Positions 1 to 10,201 of a stretch of DNA of 64,000 nucleotides are shown one piece after another. The DNA is taken from assembly GCA_025506515.1 (NCBI GenBank), contig CM046456.1, forward strand, positions 16,969,794 to 17,033,793, in the 5' to 3' direction. Numbering within the stretch: the stretch's first letter is position 1; every line of letters starts with the position of its first letter. A program made the position numbers and the translations under genes. Origin of the DNA: Flaveria trinervia. Taxonomy: Eukaryota; Streptophyta; Magnoliopsida; Asterales; Asteraceae. The notes below the pieces were generated by a model. It was not told the DNA's origin and did not search any database. It was given only the letters and a program-made list of their open reading frames with translations.

Positions 1-670
1 TTCTTTGCCTATGATGCTGGTTCGATACAAGTTTATTGACACTATTATTTTGATTTTTTTTATTCAGAAGAAGCTTACATGGTTTTGTGCTTTGTTTGTA
101 ACTAGATTTTGTCGCTGTTAAAATTAATTCAATTTCAATTAATAATCATGCAGCAAACTTACATGCATATAATTGCGACGCGACTATTTATGTCTACGTT
201 TACGAACCCGTGGCGTGCTTAGTTACATTTCAAGCCGTTGTTTTATCATTTGGTTGACACACATCGTTCTGCCGTGCACACACCGCAACTCTTGTGGGTA
301 TAAATAGCTAGTTTTATATCAAAAAATATCTTTTAATTTTTAAATATATAAATAACTATTAATTTAATATTTATATTAAGTTTTTTAACGGAAAATGTGT
401 GACCCTGGTTCGGAAAATAGGTGTTATCTTAATCGGGTCTATCTATCCGTTTTTCAACCTGTACCACACCTCTAACCCGCTCAGGAAGAAACACATTCGA
501 AAAGAAAACCCATAACTCAACCGTGAATAATTTTGCTGAGAGGGAAACTTAAAAACTATAAGTTTCTTATATCTACATATAATAGATAACTCAAATTACA
601 ATAGTCTGACTAAAAATAATTGCTATTTATATTCATACCATATACTTGAATTAACTTGACAACCAAGCTT
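1..670. other. Intergenic, no gene recognised
   Basis: AT-rich DNA with no convincing coding stretch on either strand. A TATA-like GTATAAATAG lies near 299-308 but nothing recognisable follows it, so I do not call it a promoter. Confidence 0.6.
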
Positions 671-790
671 CACGTGATATAATTCAACGCGTCATCGCTT
701 ACGAAGCATAATCATCCATTCATCCATCCAACTTCCACTTGTTTTTGAAACCACATTTTGACTCTGACTGTTTGTTGTCGTCTATATAAA
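671..790 (+). promoter_or_regulatory. Promoter of the PADRE gene (G-box and TATA box)
   Basis: A perfect G-box CACGTG is at 671-676, an ACGCGT at 687-692, and a TATA box TATATAAA at 783-790, about 125 bp before the chosen ATG at 914. The spacing suits a start of transcription near 815-820 and a leader of about 95 nt. G-boxes are bound by bZIP and bHLH factors. PADRE genes are often stress-responsive, so such a box would fit, but the functional link is inference. Confidence 0.5.
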
Positions 791-913
791 CCCCTTTCCC
801 ACACTTCAATCATTTCATATCCTGATACTTTTATACCTCACACACAATTACAGAAACACACCAATTCAATCCCCTCTTTCAACTTTCAATCCCAAAATCA
901 AAACGTATTACGT

Positions 914-1517
914 ATGGGCAGTTGTTTGTCTTCCGGCATCGATACCGTGTCCTCCGCCCTCGTCATAACCCCTAGCGGTGATTTGGTGCCGTATTCGACT
1001 CCCGTCATCGTCCCGACGTCCTTCAAACAGTGGATTCCTCAGCTTTCTTCCTCTGCAACTCCGACAGTCTCTCCTACGAGGAGCACATCACACCCATGAG
1101 CCCCAAGGATGAGCTTGATGCTGCTCAGATATATTTTATTCTACCCCTTTCCAAACTTCGGGGTCCACTCGGGGCTTCCGAAATGGCCGCACTCGCGGTC
1201 AAAGCCAGCGTCGCCCTCGGGTCCATTGGGTCCAAAACCACCGGGTGTAGGTGGGAATGGGTGGTCCGAAGAAGAAGTCAAAGGTTTCTCCTTTTGTTGT
1301 CACGGAGACTACTAATAAGACGAGTTATGTCATGGTTGATGGACAAGCAGATAACCGTCCGCCTGTGGACCCTGGTTCGGGTCTTCGAGTCTCGAGATCC
1401 GGATCCGTACGGAGGATGAACGCCAGGAAGGCTCGGTTGGGTGTTCGGTCTTTTAGGATTCGCTTGTCTACCATCTACGAAACCGACCAATCTCATAAAT
1501 ATTCAGACGGACGTTAA
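914..1517 (+). pseudogene. PADRE/DUF4228 domain protein gene, two frameshifts
   Basis: Small plant protein of the PADRE (DUF4228) family, about 200 codons and apparently one exon; members are 150-200 residues and linked to pathogen and abiotic stress, with unknown biochemistry. The N-terminus MGSCLSSG (a Gly2-Cys4 context typical of N-myristoylation) is followed by a strand with PSGDLVPYSTPV, then FFLCNSDSLSYEEHITPM, DELDAAQIYFILPLSKL and EMAALAVKASVAL, which is the family signature in order. A basic C-terminal tail ends at a TAA at 1515. The signature moves from frame 2 (914 to about 1030) to frame 1 (about 1030-1245) and then frame 3 (about 1251-1517), each by one base, and frame 3 has a TAG at 1248 just before the tail. 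Either the gene is dead or two bases are wrong in the sequence. I chose the ATG at 914 because the family starts with MGxC. Confidence 0.75.
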
Positions 1518-2414
1518 TACCTATTAACTTAATATTTTTATTCAATACGTGTGGTACACGAGTTTTTAAACTAGTATAATAATAAACTATTCTCCTAATT
1601 ACTAAGATTAATCAAAGTATACATAGCAAAATTCTTCTTTGATCAACAAATCAAAATGCCTTAATGCAACGTAATCTCATGGAAATGCATCGATATTAAA
1701 ATTCATGTACATTCTATGAATGTAATTATTTGAAACTATCATTAGTTAGGACTCAAATCATATAACAAACAAATACAATTAATACTATTCGATTTGATTC
1801 CAAACTAAATCATCAATCAATATCAAGCAGCTAATAGTAACTAACATTATCCAGTAATAGGAGTAGATTGGTACTTAAAAATAAAATTAGAACAAAAAGC
1901 AAATAAAATATTTTTTAAAACGGTTAATTGAATAAATGATATGTTACTCGTCTATTGATCATCTCCATCACTCAAGTAGTCAAGTATAAAATCTAAAATC
2001 ACAATCAAAAGAAAATCCACCTTAGATTATACAATTCACTATCCCAACCCAAAACCTTCATTTTTTTAGTATGCGAGAGTTGATCTGTTTCCAGTAAATA
2101 AAATACTAGTTTAAAAACACCATTAAATGAAATACTAGTTTAAAAACGTATATACTACACGACTTGAAATAAATTATTGAACTAATACTACTATTAATAT
2201 TTAAAAATACGATATCTTAATTTTTCTAGTATAAAATAATTGAAATTAAATATAATTAACTAAATATACTAAAACAATCACATTATTTAAAGGAACTATT
2301 TGAGTCATGGATTATCGTTTAAACAATAATATTTTATTGATGAATTTGGCATCTCATTTTTGTTACAATTCATTTCTACCACCAAAAAACATTCCGGTAA
2401 TCTTCCCGGTGGAA
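1518..2414. other. Intergenic between PADRE and transporter genes
   Basis: AT-rich DNA without recognisable genes or repeats. It should include the promoter and leader of the downstream transporter gene; I see no clear TATA box close to 2415. In-frame ATGs at 2307 and 2340 would add up to 36 residues to that protein. Confidence 0.5.
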
Positions 2415-5400
2415 ATGGCCGTCCCGCCACCGTCCGCCACCGCCTCTCACTTCCCTTCCTTCCCCGCCACCGTCCTCCGCCACCACTACCACCGCCGCCA
2501 CCTCCGCCACCACCACATCCACAAACAACCACCACCACTCTCACTACCACATCACCGTCTCCCACTCACCTCTCTCAAAACCTACATCACTCTCAAACCC
2601 AAAGTCTCCGATTCCGACACTCAATCCAACACCATCTCCTCACCATCCGAAATCGATTGCGTCGGCACCGGAACCGACGTCGAGTGCGTGTATCCACCCG
2701 ATTCAAAAGGCGATTACGAGATCAACGAAGCGGAGACGACGTCGTTGGGCGACCTAATTTGGGAATGGACGTTGCTAGTTTCCCCCTTCTTCTTTTGGGG
2801 CACGGCTATGGTGGCGATGAAGGAGGTTTTGCCCAAAACAGGACCGCTGTTCGTGTCGTCGTTTCGGTTGATTCCTTCGGGTTTGCTGCTGGTGGCGTTT
2901 GCAGCTTCGCGTGGGAGAAAGGTGCCATCGGGAGTGGAGGCTTGGGTGTCTATTGCTCTCTTTGCTCTTGTTGATGCTACTTGTTTTCAGGTGAATTTTT
3001 ATTTCTTGAACATCAATGAGGTTGTTAAATTAAGATTGGAATATTCGATTTTGATCATAGGTTAATTGACTTATGTTTGTTTGAGTCTGATCCAAATTAT
3101 GTAAAGATGTAATAGATACGGTGATAGTAAAATATATTAGTAGTTATGCTATCATTTAATAGTGCTTTTGTTTCCACTAGAATCAAACTTACTCAAGATT
3201 AATTAGATACAAGTAAATCATTAGATAGTCATGGATTTATGAAGCAGGTAGGTTGTCTAGAAACTTTGAAGTTACAATACTCAGGAAAATCACTTCTATC
3301 GAACTGACCTCTAAGTTTGAACCTTGGACAAATCAATTCTTTTACATAAGTAAGTTGAAATGATGACACAGGTAGGTAGAACTAACTTGTTGTTTGCTGT
3401 AAAAATGGTAAATTGCAATTTTTTTTGTGGACTTTCAAAGTGAAAATTGGTGCAAATTTGATGGAGTGGAGGGAATAAGAGTTTCTCCTTTATTAATTTT
3501 TAACTTATGTAAACAATTGATTAGTAGTCACACATCTTATTAGCATGCAAGAAAAGCCAACTGTTTGAATTACACTGGGGTTTCAGGGAGTTTGATTATT
3601 TTTGGTGATGGATTGCAGGGTTTTTTAGCAAAAGGATTGGAAAAGACGTCGGCTGGCCTTGGCAGTGTATGTTCACTATGGCTAAATTGCTTTGCATTTA
3701 TTTGATTAATTTTATTATTATTTTAGGTCAACGATAAAAAGTTCAGACTAGACGACCAGTGCTTACTTTCTCTTAAAGAGTTAAAATAAAGACAAAAACA
3801 ACAAGGTCTGCTTTTAACAACTGTTAACCGATCGTTTTCCAAAAAAGGCATATGATTAAACTCTTAGGAACTAGATTTCCTACCTTTCTTGCTATCTGTA
3901 TGTGGTGATACTTCTTATTCCTTCTATCTAGTATTTGTTACATGGACCATAAACATCGTCACGATTAACCTGTATTAGTAGTAATCTCATGTGTATAGTG
4001 TTGGATTTCTTCAACCCCCGCCTTCATTTTTTACTATTTTAGTTTACAAGTATGGGGCATCTTGTTGGCATATCTTTTTTAAACAAATTAAACAATGATT
4101 GCTCCATGTTAGCGTTTATATTGGAATGGAGGAAAGCTACACAGTAAGTAGATGATAAATAAGTACAAGTCTTGATTGGAATATAAATATTTTTTAAATA
4201 AATCTTTTAGACATATAATGTGTCCTTTATAACAAACAATGTTAGTTTTAGCCAAAAATTCAAAAACTTGCTATAACTAGTGAAATTTAACTACTTAAGA
4301 TAATGTGTGATTCGATGAAATCCTCAACTTCATGCTATTTACGTTTCAAACGGGATAATATAAGAATGTAAAAATCCAGGAAATCATGGAAAATTGATAG
4401 AACACCCCTAGGCACTTGAATTTGGGCTTGACAAAGTGATGTAGCCCTTTTCTACGGTGTGCACATCATGAGACCTTTTAGTTGACTGGTTGTAATTCCT
4501 CGTCATCTTTCTACCAATTTCTTGTTTGTCAGCTCACTCCATTATTTATTGAAAGACTCTTGGTTTAAGGTATCCAATCAGAGCATAAAGATGTTTATGC
4601 ATGCTTTAAATAATTGATATGCTATTGCAGGTTATAATTGATTCACAACCTTTGACGGTTGCTGTTCTTGCTTCCTTGCTATTTGGTGAATCAATTAGTT
4701 TAATTGGAATTTCAGGCCTGGTTCTTGGTGTTGTAGGCCTTGCACTTCTTGAGGTATATTGATATCGAAACATTTCAATCTCTATGCATCATTTGTGTCG
4801 CTCTTTCGCTTTGTTTATGGCCAACTTTTGTTTCTTCACCATTATCTAACTATGCTTTAGGCTTAAGGAGTTATGGACGAGAAAGAAGAGGGGGGATGGG
4901 TGCATTTGCAATTTGATGCCCCAGTAACCTGCCTTTAATGGTTAGATAAATTAGTTATGATTTATTAATATAGGGGTAATTTTATTTTCTTTTTATTCCT
5001 ATAAATTTGGATAACCAAGTAGTGAGTTGCTGTAAGAAGACTGAATATTAAGATAATACAAAGCTACCTTACTTTCCTTAGCTTTAAGCAACAAATATGT
5101 GATTATCTAAATTTGATTCTGCTTTTCGAGTTGTAATAATCAATTTATCCGAAGAGCTCGTTAATTTCTTTTAACATGATTAATTTTTGGATAAAATAAG
5201 TAATGGATTGGTTGTCGTTGCAGCTACCTGTTATTTCATTTGATGAGAATAACTTTTCATTATGGGGGAGTGGGGAATGGTGGATGCTTCTAGCAGCTCA
5301 AAGCATGGCAGTCGGTACAGTCATGGTCCGATGGGTTTCTAAATACTCCGATCCTGTTATGGCTACTGGATGGGTTAGTAACACTTGCTCTATATATTCA

Positions 5401-7241
5401 TTCAAACCGTTAACCAACTGATACACTTCTTTCTCTAAATACTCGTAAACTCTACTTAAGGATTGTAAAATATACAAATGCATTGATCTAATTGTGTTAT
5501 ATGTTACTTGCTAACCTGCTCTTAGTTCTTCGTTCAGGCATTCTTAATATATGTTAATATACCATGGGTTAAGGCCGATAGTTTTTGCATGTTAGGTGTC
5601 CTGGTCGCTTTTGTTTTATCTTCCTGTTATTACCCATATCACCCTCTTTTGTCCATGAAAATTGCAATATTTGACTAGAGGAATCTTGCAGATCCAGTCA
5701 GTATTATTATTATGATGATAAAGGAAATGCGTAAATTTAGCTTAAACATTTGCCAACAAGGGTAGTGAAAATGTCCTGTAAATTGGGAATCATTCTAATT
5801 TCATGGAAGGAGGGAGTAACATAAAGAAGTTGTTTGTAAGTGTTTACTGATACATAATCTCATTTGTGTTATGTATCTAGATAGTCGAAATCACAAGGTG
5901 CTAAGGGCTCGCCTATCACGTAGGCACAAAAAAGAAGCACGTGCCTAGACAAAAAATGCAACAATGTTAAATTAAGAAATATGTATATCAAACAAAATAA
6001 ATAAATAAACATTTACTGCTATTCCATTAATATAATAGAAAACCTAATAGAAATATAGGATTAGTAATAAAAATCATCAAGTTAATACCAAAATTTTAAA
6101 ACTAGTAACAACTCACAATAATTAAGTAAGATTCATATCACTAAATTAATTGGTTAAAACCCAACATATTTTGAAAATTGGAACTCGCCTTTCCTGCACC
6201 TTGCTTGTGCTGGACAAAGGCGCATGCCTCGGTTGCCCTTTCGGAAGTTCATTGCCTCGCCTCACATCATGCGCATATGACTGCATTGTTATTTATAAAT
6301 ATTTTGGTTGAATAAATGATTCACCTGCCACTACCATTATTATTATTAAATTAAAATTGGATGCTTGTTAACCATCTCCTTTCACAGTTATGTTTAAATT
6401 ATATGAAATAATTTGTTTGAATGTTCAGTTGAATCAGAATGTAGCAATATCTGAGTTTATAGTTGGTTGATGTTTGTCAAAAATGAATTTATGGGATTAT
6501 TGGCACTTTACTGTACCGAGTCTTGAATCTGTAGGTAGTTAAAGTTTCGTTTATCATTTGCATGCCTAGTTTTGATAGCTGTACATGTTAGTGATTTAAC
6601 AAATATTGCAAGATATACGGTACTCGACTATACAGGATCAGTTTTGTCTTCACTTTATTGTTGTTAGCTTGCTTATTGGTTCATAAGATTACTTTACTTT
6701 GAAATATCCTTGCAGCACATGGTTCTTGGTGGGATTCCACTGGCAGCATTGTCAATTCTTGCTCATGATCCTGCTCTCAATGGAGGACTCAACGAACTTA
6801 CAACTAATGACGTTTTCGCCCTTCTCTATACCTCCATGTTTGGCAGTGCTGTCAGCTATGGCTTATACTTCTACAATGCCACAAGAGGTCATCTTCAATT
6901 GATCATGCTTTTGTCTAGCTTATGCATTTCATTTATACCAACATTTTTCATTCTCTATACTTACCAGGTAGCTTGACAAAACTTAGCTCCCTGACCTTTC
7001 TAACTCCAATGTTCGCTTCGGTTTTCGGTAAGTTGGTTTTTTGAGCCAAATTTCAATCTGTACATGGAAACTATTATTTAGTTATTTATGTATTTATCTT
7101 TACTAAAACTGTGTTTGTTTCCTTATCTTGATTTACAGTTTCCTCTATCTCGGTGAGACTTTCTCACCAGTCCAACTAACCGGGGCGTTGGTTATTGTTG
7201 CTGCTATATACATGGTTAACTACAAGAATGCTGTTGAATGA
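2415..7241 (+). CDS. Plastid-type EamA/WAT1-related transporter (seven exons)
   Basis: Drug/metabolite transporter of the plant EamA (MtN21/WAT1-related) group, closest in my recollection to the chloroplast WAT1-related protein of Arabidopsis At3g02690; its substrate is unknown. Exons by GT-AG rules and phase: 2415-2990, 3619-3666, 4631-4753, 5224-5373, 6716-6887, 6968-7027, 7139-7241, giving about 410 residues against about 417 in the homologue. Residues 1 to about 90 are Pro/Ser/His-rich, like a plastid transit peptide. Two EamA repeats of about five membrane helices follow: the first begins near residue 115 with SPFFFWGTAMVAMKEVLPKT, the second spans exons 4-7 with GEWWMLLAAQSMAVGTVMVR and LYTSMFGSAVSYGLYF. 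I prefer the ATG at 2415 (context AAATGGCC, start of the transit-like region). The exon 6/7 junction is one base short: canonical splicing leaves the frame and stops after about a dozen codons, while the expected tail through ETFSPVQLTG to the TGA at 7239 is open in the other frame. Confidence 0.88.
5880..6290. repeat. Possible decayed MITE-like repeat in intron 4
   Basis: The 1.34-kb fourth intron holds a GC-richer block at both edges of this interval (AAGGTGC, GGCTCGCC, AGGCAC on the left; CGCCTTTCC, AGGCGCATGCCTCG, GCCTCGCC on the right) around an AT-rich core. The edges share short inverted matches (AAGGTGC/GCACCTT, GGCGAG/CTCGCC). This resembles an old small DNA transposon, but I cannot define ends or a target duplication. 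Confidence 0.3.
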
Positions 7242-8220
7242 AACACGACGATGTTTTGAAGATGACGCCATTGAACTCTCAAATGCTCTCATGCCCTTAC
7301 CTTATACAGGGATTAAAGGGGGCAAATGCAGATCCAACAGGATTATATGTATAATCATGCTTCTTGTATTGAAGATTTGATCTTCCATGATAGTTGTAGA
7401 TATACATTTTAATGTAAATGTGAGCACATTGAGCACTGGTTCAAGTTGTTTGAACAAAAAATGAAATCAAGTGCTAAACAAGTGTAGAAACGATGTCATA
7501 TACACAATACAAATGTAAGATGATTTATTTAGGAGTAGATTACACCGTCTTTTAGGTCTATTGAAAGTCAGAACAATTCATTTTTCATCTACATTAATAG
7601 TACTATTATCCTATACTTAACTATTTAAAGATAAAAAAAGGTGCACATATTACCCAAAACAAAAAAAAGAAAAGAAAACAACAAAACCCTACCCTATCTC
7701 TCCTAATACATCTGTCCAACTGAGATCACGACTCCTATCTTGGTTTCTTTGTTTTACAATCAAAGAATTCCGACGAGATTTGGTATCATCGATGAGCCAG
7801 AAAGACCATGCATGTCCTCATCACCTTCTGTGACCAACACTCCATTACCTCAGAACTGCTTGTTCGTGTTTCAATTAAAGTTTTCTGCCATTTTCTTGAG
7901 TTTATCTTGCGTTAGATGGTAAACCAAAAGTTGTTAGCCTTCTTTAATCCAAGATTCTCAAACAGTCCTACTAATTTCTCTAGTTTACCAACAAAATCCC
8001 ACTTACTTCCCTACATAATCATAATCATTATTATTTCACAAAACACGATGATTTTAAGTTCAATTTGATGTACAATATACAGATCATTGATTACATGTAT
8101 TCATTATCAAGATGAAGGATTTCAGAGATGTTTGAGTTAGGGAGATGTCTTAACAATTTCTAATGCTTTAATATTGCTCCAGCACTTCTCGTAATGCCCT
8201 TTGTCATTCTTTTCATTGTC
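7242..8220. other. 3' flank of the transporter gene and intergenic DNA
   Basis: The transporter 3' UTR runs into AT-rich DNA; a possible poly(A) signal AATGAA lies near 7462. Nothing else is recognisable. A short open frame at 7740-7922 has no family features. Confidence 0.5.
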
Positions 8221-8224
8221 CAAT

Positions 8225-8396
8225 ATAGGAATTTTAGTACAGGTATTTTGTAAACTCACATACCTTCATTATTTCATTGATAATAATATTTATATTTGGT
8301 ACAAGTACTATTTTAGGAGAATAAGTAGGAGACTAATAAGCTAAGTAATATTCAAACTCATTTGAATTTGAATTATATACAATTATCGTGAGTCTC
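8225..8396 (-). repeat. LTR remnant of old copia element AleD
   Basis: Read on the minus strand it begins TATTAGAGACTCACGATAAT, straight after the polypurine stretch GGAGGCG that follows the RNase H remnant. The same start recurs at about 31530-31490, next to the gag of the other half of this element. The segment ends in AT-rich DNA with ATCAATGAAATAATG. Short LTRs of this look fit the Ale/Retrofit group of copia elements; boundaries are approximate. Confidence 0.45.
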
Positions 8397-8625
8397 TAAT
8401 ACGCCTCCGCAAGATGGAGGGATCCGTCAGAAACTCCAATCTTGGACCGAATAGATAGAAACAAAAGTTTTTGGTAGCGGTTTAGTGAGAACGTCCGCAA
8501 GTTGATCTTTGGAACTAACATGAAGTACTTGTAATTAATAGACCGGCATTACCTTGTTCCCTAACAAAGTGATAATCCAAAGCAAGATGTTTTATACGTG
8601 AGTGATACACGAGATTTACACAAAG
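8397..8625 (-). pseudogene. RNase H C-terminal end of copia element AleD
   Basis: The minus strand encodes a decayed C-terminus of Ty1/copia pol. The motif HSRIKHLALDYHFVREQG (near 8600-8545) is the conserved 'K-H-x-x-x-D-Y-H-F-V-R-(D/E)' block of copia RNase H, followed by a short tail up to the LTR start at about 8396. The reverse transcriptase and most of RNase H are absent. It is abutted at about 8640 by a plus-strand Harbinger transposase remnant. The matching gag-protease-integrase part of what is probably the same element lies 21 kb away at 29670-31421 on the same strand. Confidence 0.65.
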
Positions 8626-8639
8626 GTACGTACACAACA

Positions 8640-8960
8640 GAATATTATCTTGTCGATGGTATATATCCTGAATGGGCTACACTAGTGAAAATCTTTACAT
8701 ATCCATAGACTGAAAAATGAATGAATTTAAAAAGCGATATGAGCCTGCAAGAAAGGATGTCGAGAGAGCCTTTGGTGTCCTCCAAGTTCGATAGGCAATT
8801 GTGCGTGATCCCTCGAAAGCTTGAAGCTTGCAACAACTAAGTGATATCATATATGCATGTATTATAATGCATACATGATTGTGGATTATGAAGGCTATAC
8901 TTTATGTGAGTGGTCAGGTGATGATAATAAAGATGGGCTAATAATTTATGAACACAGAGC
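8640..8960 (+). pseudogene. PIF/Harbinger transposase C-terminus (DDE_4), decayed
   Basis: Three-frame remains of the C-terminal part of a Harbinger-type transposase (nuclease superfamily DDE_4). In order I read a YLVDGIYPEW-like strand (about 8650), FKKRYEPARKDVERAFGVLQ (about 8720-8785; the conserved R-K-D-V-E-R-A-F-G-V-L-Q helix that carries the last catalytic acid), and a DIIYACIIMHTMIV-like block (about 8842-8885) matching the usual 'iM.aCiILHNMI'. Stops and frameshifts separate the blocks. The N-terminal two thirds are missing on the left, where the copia remnant begins. Its partner ORF1 starts about 460 bp downstream on the same strand. Confidence 0.75.
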
Positions 8961-9417
8961 TTCAATAGGATTTCAAACTTATTTATAAAGGTTTAAATGT
9001 TTATATAATCAATAGACTCATCATGTAACACATCTAGTTCCTTAAAGAATAAGTATTATAATATTTAGTTATTATAATATGATATTATTATAGTGTGACA
9101 TTATTATAGTAATGATTTATTCCTATAACTTTTATTTATTTTAAGATTGTTTGAATTCTTTATTTATTAGCTTTAAATTTAAATTTTAAAATTTATTTTT
9201 TACAATAAATTTTAAATTTTAAATTCCCCTCAAAACTTCTATTATTTATTATTTATTATTTGTTATATTTAAGTGTAAATTTCAATTTTCGCTCCGCAAT
9301 AGATTTTAAACAATTTTAAATTTTCCCTGCTCAAACTTCCACCCTCAAACTACTTTAAATACATATACATTTCTTTATATTTTTCACACTCAAATCTTAT
9401 TCTCATTCTAGAAAATC
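8961..9417 (+). other. Spacer between Harbinger transposase and ORF1, probable ORF1 promoter
   Basis: Very AT-rich DNA with runs of TTTAAATTT; the look is repeated downstream of ORF1 at about 29450-29530. TATA-like TTTATATTTTT near 9374 precedes the ATG at 9418 by about 45 bp. Confidence 0.4.
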
Positions 9418-9609
9418 ATGAATTCAAACACTGAATTCATTTTTACAATTGTTAAATAATTCCAATCCTGATAGACACCCAAACCCAAATTCAAACCCAA
9501 ACTCAAAACTAAACCCGTACTCATTTTCAAACTTTGGAATTTCTAGTTTCAAGGATATTCGAATCAACAATTCCCAAATTATGCATTCTCCCAGTTTCCA
9601 AATCCAATG
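9418..9609 (+). pseudogene. Harbinger ORF1 (Myb/SANT-like), 5' part
   Basis: Start of the second gene of a PIF/Harbinger element, the Myb/SANT-like DNA-binding partner of the transposase, often annotated in plants as 'glutathione S-transferase T3-like'. The start MNSNTEF at 9418 is followed by Asn/Pro/Phe-rich low-complexity sequence (about 9450-9600) such as NYAFSQFPNP, typical of these N-termini. There are early stops and frame changes. The gene is interrupted at 9609/9610 by SireA and resumes at 28234 with the same FPNP-type sequence. Confidence 0.6.
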
Positions 9610-10067
9610 TGTGAATCCAAGGATCGCTTAACAGGAATTATCAATGTCTGTCGATTGGCAAGTCAATGTTTGCGGAAACAACGTTGATTTGGTTTAATTG
9701 TTTGAAATATCTTTAAATATCAATAAATGTTCAAGAACACACGTAACAAAACACAATTAATGATTAATATGTATTTCATTAGAACATGTAATGATTACAA
9801 ATGTAATGAACGAATGATATCAAAGTATGTTATGATGTGACGGCTGCTAGGGTTTGATTGAGAGACTTTGAAGTGATTGTTGTATTGCTACTGCTGTTGT
9901 CGATCAATCAATCGTCTAAAACAACCTACTTTGAATCGAAACCTAGGATCCATATATATAGACAATGATGTTTCTGTTATAGGAAATACCATATTTATTG
10001 GGATTTGATTTGTGTCAGTTAAGGAATCATCGGATTTCTTGGGATTCGCATAACTGCCTTGTTGACG
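9610..10067 (-). repeat. SireA 3' LTR, terminal half
   Basis: Matches 27314 to about 27773 closely; ends (minus strand) at TCCTTGGATTCACA. Contains the LTR TATA box copy CATATATATA at 9951-9960. Broken at 10067 by solo LTR L1. Relative to the 5' LTR there is a four-base insertion near 9623-9627. Confidence 0.9.
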
Positions 10068-10201
10068 TGTAACACCCCGGAATTTTATTTAAACGAAAGG
10101 AAAAGGAAAGTAAGTGGAAGGAATAGAAATTGTGCACACATGGAGGGGGGAAAATGTACAAAGTACAAATCTTATTATTTTAAGATATTAAAGGGCATGG
10201 T

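Noticed and set aside
299..308. TATA-like GTATAAATAG near the left edge
   Set aside because: No coding sequence or other promoter feature follows within several hundred bases.
2305..2565. Gly-rich open frame on the minus strand
   Set aside because: Antisense shadow of the CCACC-rich transit-peptide region of the transporter exon 1.
7740..7922. 60-codon frame downstream of the transporter
   Set aside because: No family features, in AT-rich 3' flank, expected by chance.
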